NCBI GenBank assembly: GCA_963682175.1
Contig: OY821777.1
Location: 14,342,001-14,406,000 of the forward strand
Direction: 5' to 3'
DNA from: Triglochin maritima
Lineage: Eukaryota > Streptophyta > Magnoliopsida > Alismatales > Juncaginaceae
DNA: 64,000 nt
Below, one piece after another: positions 24,132-33,866 of this stretch (the first letter of the stretch is position 1; each line of letters opens with the position of its first letter). Both the position numbers and the translations under genes were made by a program. The notes below the pieces were generated by a model. That model did not search any database and was not told the DNA's origin. It worked only from the letters and a program-made list of their open reading frames with translations.

Positions 24132-24693
24132 ATGACGAAGGTCAGTTTTAGGGCACGATTTGTATATGTTTCTTTTTACTTCTTGATATAGTTTTATAAG
24201 GCTATGTTATTGTTTCTATCGAAAATTTAGTTGATTTCATCCATTTATTAGTATTCATCTGAGTTTTGTTGGCTGGGTTGGAAGTGAAACTATTTTCCTG
24301 TGTTACCGACAATGCTCGATAGATTCAATTGTAGTTCGATAGGTACTCGGTAGCTGCAAACGATGGAATGCAATTCATTTTTCTTTTCACCTCGATAGGT
24401 TCTGTAGATGTGCTTGATGAAAATCAGACTGTTTTCCCTTTGAGTTCGATATGTTCGATATTAGTTCGATTCGTTTTGCATGTGAGCTCGATAGGATCGG
24501 TTTGACTGTGAAGAACTACCGACTCGAAGAGCTCGATATGAGCTCGATTCCATTTTCCCCATGTTTTTAACTGGTTGTTTTTTTCTTGTTTTTTTTTCCA
24601 GATGCCGAAGTTAATAGTTCCAACCAAGGATCATTTCCCCGATCGTGTGACATACAAAGGCAGTAAGCCTATGAATGACATAAAAGAGAAGTG
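24132..24693 (+). pseudogene. Truncated exon pair, possibly a ULP1/DUF1985-type transposon gene
   Basis: A pyrimidine-rich leader (24000-24130) precedes ATGACGAAG|GTCAGT. After an intron-like stretch with a good pyrimidine tract, a second exon starts at 24601 (MPKLIVPTKDHFPDRVTYKG...NDIKEK) and stops at 24692. There it meets a repeat beginning ACCGCAAGTGCAC. The short peptide resembles the start of plant DUF1985/ULP1-like proteins carried by MULE transposons, but this is recalled pattern similarity only. A phrase further on at about 27821 (KKFWEYDLW) might be a continuation beyond the inserted repeats. The TCGATA array lies in its intron and downstream. Confidence 0.3.
24290..24560. repeat. 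TCGATA motif array, left block
   Basis: Seven exact TCGATA copies in about 0.27 kb, usually as (A/G)(G/C)(C/T)TCGATA(G/T). It is separated from the right block by the LTR-like repeats at 24700-27800, which lack the motif. Function unknown. Confidence 0.65.
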
Positions 24694-24696
24694 ATT

Positions 24697-25900
24697 TAAA
24701 TACCGCAAGTGCACGACGTCGGTGAAGACGTGACAAATGCGGGTCGAGTCCACTAAGAGGTGTGTCAACTCTGGTTCTTTGGAAGTCAAGTGGAAAATAA
24801 GGGGAGAAGAAATTTGATTACACTAAACTATGAATAAATTAACAATTAAACTAACCCCCCGTGGAGTGGAGGTGTGTATGTATGTGTGTGTGTGAGTGAA
24901 TCTTCATTTCAATTAGGCACACGTGTAGTTTGTGTGGCATACAAATAGAAGCTAGTGTAGTATCTAAGTGTAGAATACACAACACTACAAGACAAACCAT
25001 GAACGCGTATATCTCACATAAAGTTGATGTTGATTTTAGATTGTCAAACATGCAATAAGTACCTAGTGTGGCCATTAGAACATCAATTAATCCTACATAT
25101 AACCAAACATGGATCCATACATAACAAGTCATTTCCATCAAACTATTACAAGCAACAAAATAAACTCTAAAACTAACATGAGATAAGTACATAGTGTGGA
25201 CATTAACTCATCTAATACAAGTTTAAGCATTCTACGAGTATAGATCTACATTAAGCACATGAAATGACACAAATAAAAGAACTCATCACTATCATATAAT
25301 TTACATCACCTCCACCCCAAATGGGATGAATCTACTCTCTACTCATTAAGCTAACAATTGTATCAAGGAAAAAAAACATTCTACTAATTAGAACAAACTA
25401 AGAAAACTTATTTTATAGATATCTCACATTCCCAACTTATAAAACTCACCTCCCCGTGGATAGACATCTAACAATTGTATTAAGAGAACAAAACTAAGCT
25501 AACATGCAAACATTAAAAGAGAACATTAGAACAAACTAAGAAGACTTATTTTATAGATATCTCACATTACCAGCAACATTCTTCTCCGCTTGAGTTTTGC
25601 TCGAAGGTTTTACTCCAAATAAAGAGAATGACCATCAAACAATGTGTCAATTACAAAGAAGAAATAAGAGTTCTATTTATAGGCATGAAAAAGGGAAACT
25701 TGGGAAAATCCCCCGATGTGGGACTAAGGAAACATTCACATAATAGAAATAAACACAATCCATATCCACGCGAAATCGGGTCGGATTCTGAGAAAAAGGG
25801 ACAACTAATTGGTTGTCTTGGGCCGCCAATTGGTGGTAACGTTTTCTCGGATCGGACCCATTTACGGATATCTTCTTTAGTACTGTTAAACGTTTTATTA
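24697..25900. repeat. LTR-like repeat A ('CCGCAAGTGCAC' family)
   Basis: Begins ATACCGCAAGTGCACGACG and aligns for most of its length with repeat B (25903 onward). Shared landmarks are the 'TTTGATTA.CTAA.CTA' segment, a GT microsatellite (24870-24900 here), 'GAGTTCTATTTATAGGCAT' (TATA-like) and 'CCCC(C)GATGTG(G/A)GACTAA'. These are features of plant LTR or LTR-derived sequence. No internal retrotransposon genes are present, so class is uncertain. Confidence 0.55.
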
Positions 25901-25902
25901 AT

Positions 25903-27400
25903 TACCGCAAGTGCACAACCACGATGAAGCGGTGACAAGTACGAGTCTATCCACGAGGAGGTGAGTAGCCTATGATTTTTCTGAAATCAAGTGTCAAAAA
26001 AGGAGAAAGAGATTTGATTATGCTAAGCTAAACTAGTAAGTAACAAATCCAAATGAAAACAACTCACAATTGATTAAAACTAAACTAAAAGGCTAACAAA
26101 TAGATTGAAATTCAAGAGAAAATCCCCTAAGGGGTGGAGTGTGTGCACATATGAAGTGAAATAAATGATGAATGACGCATGTAAGCATGTATGTGTTTGT
26201 GTCGTGTGTGTGTTTTCATGCATAGGAAGTGTCTAAAAATGTGACAAAACCTATCAATCTATTCTCACAACGTATCGGCAATTACTACTTGTTTACCATA
26301 AGATTAAACTCAACATGAGAAGTGTCTAAAGATATGACAAGACTCATAAAAAACCATAAACTCATGTGAAGAACAAAACTAAGCATGAGAGGTGTCTAAA
26401 TCTTATGGCAAAATCCATCAAAACAAAGTTTCTTCAATCAATCAAACAAGCAACCACAAATACAAACACTTAACTAACATGTAGCGCATTCAACAGGAAA
26501 TTTTAGTCAATAAACATGAGGAAACTAAGCATGGGAAGTGTCTAAATCTTATGACAAAACCCATCAAAATCTCCCAACAAGAAGATGATTAAAATAACCC
26601 CAATGAACATTCAAACATGTAAGTTTACACAATCCAAAATTCATCAAACATCCAAACATCACAACCTATATGTACATTATCTTAACCCCCAAAGGGGATG
26701 AAACTACTCATTAATCATTAACCTAACTATTATGTTAAGAGAGAAAACATATTAACTAAGTCTACTAAGATTAATGAAATGAATTAAGCTAAACATGCAA
26801 GAAGATAAAAGAGACAACATTAAACTAACAAAAAAATCTTTTATTAAATGACTCACATTACAAGCAACATCTCCCTAGCAACATCTCCCTACTTGAGTTT
26901 TTGCTTCAAGGCTTTACTCTAAGCAATGAGTGTATTACAAGGGAGGAGGATGAGTTCTATTTATAGTCATAGAAAAATGTAATCGGGGACAATCCCCTGA
27001 TGTGAGACTAATGACATACTATAAATGGACATAAAACAACATAATACACAACCACGAGAAGCCGGGTGGGATCTGACCCAACTAGACCGCCAATTGACTG
27101 TCATGTTTGGTCGGATTGGACCCGTTTTCGGTTGGTTGCTTTGTTTCTTCAATTCTCCACGCAGGGTGCACCGGATTGGTTGTTTGAGTTTGCACCCAAA
27201 TCTAATTGTCAAAATATTCCTCATGACGGTGTTGAGTTTCTTGATTTGCTCATTGGTCCTTTTTTTACATTCAGGTCCTTCCCTCTTGCTTCTCAGTCCA
27301 TAAACCTCACAATTCGGTCATTTTTCTTGCTTTTAGGTCATTTTTGTGTCTCTTATTCTCACTTGTTTTATTCTGAAATCTACACATAAAACTCGTTATG
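25903..27400. repeat. LTR-like repeat B, adjacent copy of repeat A
   Basis: Opens TTACCGCAAGTGCACAACC directly after repeat A and carries the same TATA-like and GATGTGAGACTAA blocks. It extends further on the right with 'CTAATTGTCAAAATATTCCTCATGA'. It contains several 'AAGTGTCTAAA.(C/A)TTATG(G/A)CAA' mini-repeats (26220-26580). Confidence 0.55.
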
Positions 27401-27459
27401 TAGCAATGCTTAGGTTAAAAATAGAGGATATAAGACACAAATATTGCATGATATGATAT

Positions 27460-27800
27460 CAATCAAGTGCTTCAATTCATCACGTGGGGTGCACTCGGAT
27501 CAGTAATTGGAGTCTAGGCCTGAATCTAATTGTCAAAATACTCCTCATGATAGTGCGGAGTTTCTCGGTGTGCTATTTGGTCCCTTCGGGCTAGCGTCCA
27601 GGTCATTCCCCTCTTGCATATGGATCATTGTGTATGACCGAGAGGTCCATTTTGCTTCATTTAAGTCATTTTTTTCTTACGTTTCAGTCTTTTTTCTCTT
27701 ACATTCTCTTCTTTATTACTTAATACCTGAAATACAACAACAAACACTCAAGTAACACAATATTGAGGTAAAATTAAGGATATATAACATGAATATGATG
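27460..27800. repeat. Partial third copy (C) of the LTR-like repeat
   Basis: Repeats the right end of copy B: 'GGGGTGCACTCGGATCAG' and 'CTAATTGTCAAAATACTCCTCATGA', followed by the same TTTT-rich tail and 'GAGGTAAAATTAAGGATATATAACA'. The left part is missing. Confidence 0.5.
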
Positions 27801-27889
27801 AATGATATACTACTAATCAAGAAGTTCTGGGAGTACGACTTGTGGGTTATTTCAAATAATTCAAATTTCAATACTTCATAGTTGTAATT

Positions 27890-30240
27890 TGATAGACTCG
27901 ATAGGAGCTTGATAATTATGAGTTGATTGTTCAAACTATAACCTTGATTGGTTCGATTCGAACTCGATAGGCGTGCACGGTATGAACTCGATAATTTTAT
28001 TTTTTTACGAAAAATGTGACTATTCCTCTCTGTTGGGATCGATGAGCTCGATAGGAAACGCCACTGACAATGACATGATTATTTAAGGCATTATAGACAG
28101 TTTTGTTTCTTTATTTCCAAACGTCGGGTCAGTTAATACTGGACCATTAACTGTTGAGGTCTTTTTGCTTTTTGACTACACAATTCGGACTACGAATGCA
28201 ATAGGGTTTGGGCTTTAGAAACTATGCAAGATTGAGTCTCTTCGCATACCCTCTAATGGAATGATGTATCTCTGAAATGAAAAGGTCGAGTCTCTTCACA
28301 TACCATAATGACATAATGGAAGGTTGTGTCTTTTCATTACGACTCCCAAGTGTTGAACAAATTTTAGGACTGTTTTTGACGGTTCGATATGATGAAGTTC
28401 GGAAGTCAAACTGTTTCCTTCCATCCAAACGTTACCTCAGTCAGATATATTCCTATAAATATACAATGTCATTTTCTTATTTAGTTACTTCCTTCCACTT
28501 CGTTCTCCATCGCCACCGCCGTCCAAGACACTGTGGCAGACGTCCACTTAGACAACGGTATGTTTTTGTTATTTCATTATTTCCGAGTTACGAGTTGTTA
28601 TACGTTGAGTTGTTATGATAATAAACACTGATATTTCCTTATTTTTATTGGGTAGTTCCATCCTCGAAGACACCAACAACAATACCCCCTTCCTGGAACA
28701 TAACTGCCCTAACTGCCTCTCCAAACACCCACTACTGACCTCCCAACCTCTCCAATGCCTAATGTGCCTCCCGACCTCCCTAGTGCCTGACGTGGCTCCT
28801 GGCTTTGAAGACCACTCTAGGTCGACCAAGAGTCGATCAACCAAGAAACAACAGAGTGTGGAGTTTTGAAGGAGATAACATAGTATCTTACTGATGGAAT
28901 ATTTGGTAACAAAAGAATTTGAGGTGGTTCATGCAGACACTGCACGGATTAGGGAGCTTCATGCACGTCTTTGTTCCATTCCAATTTGGTGGACGATTTA
29001 GCACAGTGCAGATAATGATCAATTGATACATTGTGTTTGAATACGACGCAGAGTTGCCTGACAAAGATGTCAAGCAACTCTGCGTCATATTCAAACTTTA
29101 TCAGGTAACTCTGCGTCACATTCAAACTCAATGTATCAATTGATCATTATTTGCACTGTTTTAAACCGTCCACCAAATTGGAATGGAACAAAGACGTGCA
29201 TGAAGCACATTAAGAGTAGCCCTAATCCATGCAGTCTCTGCATGAACCACCTCAAATTCTTTTGTTAGAGACCCAAATATTCCATCAGCAAGATTCTTCA
29301 ATATCTTGTTACGCAGAGTGCAAGCATGCCAAGTTTACATTGTAATGCTACATGTCATTTGTCTATAATAGTGATCCATGTTATTAAATTTGTAACCTTA
29401 TTGTATATTTTTGAAATCGCCAATGCATAGTTACTCATTTTTGGAAGGAACTATTATTGTTTACATACGAAAATTAATGTCATATTACTTATCGTGCTTC
29501 CAACGCACTCGATCGAGTACACCAACAAAACAAAAGATAACAAACTTATTAAGCTATATCGAGCGTCCATTGAGCACTGTCGAGCCGATGTGACGCTCAA
29601 CACCAAAAAAGGACAACTGCATACATGTAAAAAGGACACTTAATATATTTAAAAAGACCACATCGTAAATAGGTAGAACCTTTCACGACCATTGCATTCA
29701 TGCAAAAAGGGTAACGTTATCATAACACTGCACAAAACGTCACTTCACTAATTAAGAGCGAAGACTTAAAACTGATTGTATATGGTGGTTTGATGTGATC
29801 TTGATATGATGAAGCAAGAGAGTCTTCTTTGTTGGGATCGATGAGATCGATATGTACGCGATCTTGGCTCAATAGTTTAATGGGCGCGTCTCTCTGAGGA
29901 CATTCTTGGACGGTTCAGTATCCTTCTCTCCAAACGCCACCTCAGTAATTAAGATCGAAGGTTGATTATGGTTCTGCTCAATTGTGGTTCGATGGCAGTT
30001 CGATAATCACTTGACGAACTAAGACTTAAATGGACCACGATATGAGATCGATATGATGAACCAAGAGGGTCGTCTTTGTTTGGATCGATGAGCTCGATAG
30101 TAGCTCGATACTTTGCTCGACACGATTATTGATGACGTTTTCTCGTATCACTTACCTAATCACCAAACGTCAACTCAGCAATTAAGAGGTGACGTTATGT
30201 TGGGATCGATGCGTTCGATACGTACTCGATAAAAGCTCGT
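27890..30240. repeat. TCGATA motif array, right block
   Basis: Twelve further exact TCGATA copies, mostly as GAGCTCGATA, GTTCGATA or GATCGATA, grouped at 27895-28050 and 29845-30230. A recurrent phrase GGATCGATGAGCTCGATAG appears several times. The blocks also share 'GTCTCTTCGCATA'-like motifs (28240, 28290), which recur at 32390-32480. The inverted repeat 28891-29288 lies within it. Confidence 0.6.
28891..29288. repeat. Long imperfect inverted repeat (hairpin-forming)
   Basis: Left arm 28891-29062 and right arm 29100-29288 are reverse complements over about 170-190 bases with few mismatches and two small insertions in the right arm. Landmarks are CTGATGGAATATTTGG, GAATTTGAGGTGGTTCATGC, GTTCCATTCCAATTTGGTGG and AATGATCAATTGATACATTG. 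The 37-base centre contains one more inverted copy of CAACTCTGCGTCATATTCAAA, giving a nested stem. The left arm reads as a short open frame (TKEFEVVHADTARIRELHA...IPIWW), so the arms may be a captured exon. A transcript through it would form a long duplex suitable for Dicer-like enzymes. Confidence 0.85.
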
Positions 30241-30249
30241 TAAGTAACG

Positions 30250-31150
30250 CTACTGTCAAGACACATACGTTTTCGACGGTTCGGTTACCTTCTCTCCATA
30301 CGTCGCGTCTGTCATCAGGATAACATAAAACACCCTTCCCTGCTTTCAGCCTTACTGTAGGATTTCATGTTTAATTATGCATGTATATTTTTCGAATTTT
30401 TATGCATAATAAGGATCAATTACAATTTTCTACGATTTATTTCATGCATGCATCAGTTTGTTTTAATAACTAGTTTCAAAAACTCATTAAAACAAACATG
30501 GGCTCTGAAATTCATACCTAGAAGTTCTCTAAAACTTCTTGATGATCCGGAGATGCTGAAGAAGACGATCGTCGCTTCCCGTTGTGCCGGATGCCTCCGA
30601 GTGTTCACTGAAACCCTAAACAAGGTTGGAGAGAAAGGAGCTAGCCAATCAATCTCCAAACAAGCTTAGAATCTAGCTACAAACCCCTTCCTTAGCCTCT
30701 GAGATTTCTCCTTCAAAGACTTAGAAAACTAAGAGAATTTTCGTGGATGACTTGGACGAGCGAACCAATGTCGAGCAACCATCGACAAAAAAGGAAAGTA
30801 AATATGTGGCAATGACTTGGACGAGCGAAGTTCGTTTGAAATTGCACAATGACCATCAAGCTCTTATCGAGCTATTGTCGAACTAAATTTGTGTTAAACC
30901 CTAAACCTTAAAGTCCCTAAAGACTTGGTTTGAAAATACACAAGTAAATGATGTTTCTATCTCAAACTCGAAAAATTGAGCGACTCAAATAATTTATTAT
31001 TTCATTTATAATAATTATTATTATTTTAGATAATAACATAAATTATTATTATTAAACCACATTTTAGAAGATATATATATTTTTAAACCCCAAATCAAAT
31101 CGCTTCCCCTCCCAAAAAAACAGCTTCACCCCAAATTCATTTTCCGTCCT
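30250..31150. other. Possible LTR remnant and upstream region
   Basis: 30360-30700 has the composition of a plant LTR leader ('GATCCGGAGATGCTGAAGAAG', 'CACTGAAACCCTAAACAAGG'), but no ends or duplications were found. 30960-31150 is AT-rich and should include the promoter of the exon starting at 31160. Confidence 0.35.
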
Positions 31151-31159
31151 CCTCCGCCG

Positions 31160-31482
31160 ATGTTGGCCGCCGCCGGCGAAGACTCCGACTGGGAGATCCA
31201 CGCCTCCGATGGCTTCGTCTACATGCGCCGCAAACGCCCCAAACCCCCCGACCCGGCTCCCCAACCAGAGGAGGACAAGAGGAAGAGGAGGAAGACGGTT
31301 CTGGTGAGCCGGAGAGAGAGGCTTAAGGCGGAGTTAGAGAGGTGGGAGGCGCTCTCGGCTTCCGTCGAGACGCTGGGGATTACTGGAGAAGGAAATCAAG
31401 ATCCGGAGAGGGTGGAGGAGGCGGCCGGAGAGGGGGAGGTTAGGGTTTCGGAGGATTTTCCCGTCGACGAGCTTCTGGTTCA
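31160..31482 (+). CDS. Orphan first exon of a charged plant protein of unknown function
   Basis: Starts MLAAAGEDSDWEIHASDGFV and continues with a basic patch (YMRRKRPKPP, EEDKRKRRKTVLVSRRERLK) and a helical acidic part, ending DELLVQ|GTAGTC at a plausible donor. GC content and codon use are those of a real exon and differ from its surroundings. The pattern 'DDW(E)...DGFVY.R(R/K)R...L..RWE.L' is one I associate with an uncharacterised plant coiled-coil family, whose remaining exons are not visible before the convergent chorismate mutase gene at 33867. The gene is therefore truncated or has very diverged later exons. The donor region is duplicated (CAGGTAGTCAGT at 31480 and CAGGTAGTCAAT at 31515). 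Confidence 0.5.
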
Positions 31483-31576
31483 GGTAGTCAGTGGGTTTTT
31501 TTGTTTTTTTGTTTCAGGTAGTCAATATTGAAGCCTCCACGTTACACCTACTTCCGCTAATATATATATATATATA

Positions 31577-31784
31577 TAGGGTCAAGCTCTAGTGAGCCCA
31601 GGGCTCATCAAATTTAGTTTAAGCCCCCTACAATCTCACCGTTGGATCTTATTTACAGTTAATCTCACCATTCATTAGCAAAACCGTTTTTTTCTTAATC
31701 TACCTTACATTTTGAAATGAGTGGTGGATATTGTGGGGGCTTAATTTAGTTTGATTAAGCCCTGGGCTCACTTGAGAATTCCTG
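31577..31784. mobile_element. MITE with about 45-bp terminal inverted repeats in a TA tract
   Basis: Left end AGGGTCAAGCTCTAGTGAGC, continuing CCAGGGCTCATCAAATTTAG, is inverted at the right end as CTCAAGTGAGCCCAGGGCTT plus AATCAAACTAAATTAAGCCCC. The element is about 208 bp and sits inside a (TA)n tract (31560-31577 and 31784-31795), which hides the target duplication. It has no coding capacity; superfamily uncertain (MULE-like or other). It lies about 95 bp after the orphan exon. Confidence 0.75.
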
Positions 31785-33866
31785 TATATATATATTATTA
31801 AACTAGCTAGAAGACATATGATTCTTATTTTGTACAGCTGTATCGTTATTTATTAAAAGAGTACGTAATACACGGAAGAGTACTTACATGGTAATTACAG
31901 CAAGCAAAAGTTAAATATCTTTTGACTTTTGAAATTAATTAAATAATATATTTATTTTATGTAACATGAAATCTTTATTTTTCACGTGCAACATTACGTT
32001 CGTAAAATAATATTTTGTTTCCCCATGTAACATTTGGTTCCCCCATAGATAGGCCGACAACTTAAAATAGACAGACTCACACCTTATTTTGTTCATATTA
32101 GGTTATGTGTCTGTCCAGAATAAGTTGTAGGTTTATTAATCAGTTCTATTTTACCGTAACTTATTAAGTATTAATATTAAAATACTCACACACGCAATTA
32201 ATCTCTATCGTGTGAGTTCCAATTTCTCACGAAACCACCTGGATTACCTAACATGGACCAAATGTCTACGTTTTGAAAGCAAATACCGATCTTAAATCCG
32301 ATTTTTTCCTTGACCATTTTGTAGTGGATTGAATACACAACTAAATGGAAGACACCCTAATCTCTGATTTTATAGACCATGTAATGAAGGGTTGCACCTC
32401 TTCGCGTGAAAATGTTGTGTCATCTCAAAAAAAGGAATGTCGAACGGTTGCGTCTCTTCGCATAATAATGACTTGTCCCATCATGGGACATATCACTTCG
32501 ATATGTGAACATTTATCATGTTGACCATTGAGCGCAATCGAGCTTATATCAGGTTTCTGTATAACACATATTGCCAAGTGTAACTGTCGAGCATACACAT
32601 CGGTCGTACTATCTATCGTGTACCGTCGAGTACTATCGAACCCTAATGATTTCCGAAACAATTTAAAATATCAAGATAGAGAGAGTTCCAAACGATGTTA
32701 GTGATCCCACGAGATAGACAAGAGTATTTTGGGAAGAAGTGGATTGATCAGCATATATTTCAGAGAGTGTTAAAGTGAGATTTTTTTTTGCAAAGGTTGG
32801 GCAACTTGAGGCATAAAAATCTAATTTTTCACTTTTTAACATGTATAATAAACGGGTTGGTTTGGGTTTGGGTTTGTGTAATCCGATCGGATTGTAAATG
32901 AGTAAAACATGAACACGACATGTAACCCATATTGCCACTTCTAAGTGACACAATTGTAGTTCATGTTAAAAGTTGAACAAAACGCTCGTCCTCTTTATTT
33001 GGCGGAAGCAAGACTTGCATTTCGGTGAATGCGGTCGTATTGTGAGATTAATTGATGTGAGCAATTTTCCTGTTTTGCTTATGAAATGTCTTTTCATTTT
33101 ATTGATCATTCCACCTACCATTGTGTAATGATATTGTTTCAATGATTTATAAAACCTCACTTCACTATAAACAAGATCCAACCTGATATTTAATGTGGGG
33201 ATCTTTTTGTGTGTGTAATATGTTACGTAAGTAATCTTATTATGAACCTGATCGGACTTGATATTCTTCTGACTTATAAGATCCAAATATCTTCGGTCAG
33301 CATGGTTTAACCATAAAAATATCTTCAATCAATAGGTATTAAGCCTATTAGGTTTCTAAAGCGACCAGCTCAAGGAATTTATTCATTTCTGAAAACAAAT
33401 ATTTCATGCCCATGAGAAACTATCATAAGAAACTGTGTGTGAGTGAGCGTTGAGAATAGTTCTACTTTGAAAGATAGACTCGTTAAGGGTCATCTTTAAG
33501 ATTTAATCTCATTTCATGAGTATGCTCATTCGATTAAATTGATGTCAAAATCGAATCTCATATTTATAACAACCTTTTATTCAATTACAATGTTATTAAT
33601 ACAGTGAACATAACAAGTAAGCTACCTAGAGATAACAGTAACTATTTTATATTTATCCTCATTTCAATTTACTTCCCATTTGTATAAGACAGTATGTATG
33701 CCTCTAAATTTAACTACCTTAACTACCACCAATTTGGCAGCTGCTTCCTTGTTACAATATCAGAATATAATCATATAGGAGATACTATCTTAGCATCAGA
33801 AATTATTTAGTTAATCTACATGACAGACATAAATTTTACCTAAACATAAGCATAATGAAGACGTTT
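31785..33866. other. Intergenic DNA downstream of two convergent genes
   Basis: No supported exon. 32390-32640 carries 'GTCTCTTCGCATA' and 'TCGAG/ATCGA' phrases related to the TCGATA-array DNA at 27890-30240, so it may be a fragment of the same repeat. Confidence 0.4.

Noticed and set aside
25651..25938. 95-codon open frame in repeat A
   Set aside because: Lies in LTR-like non-coding repeat; no homologous frame in repeat B.
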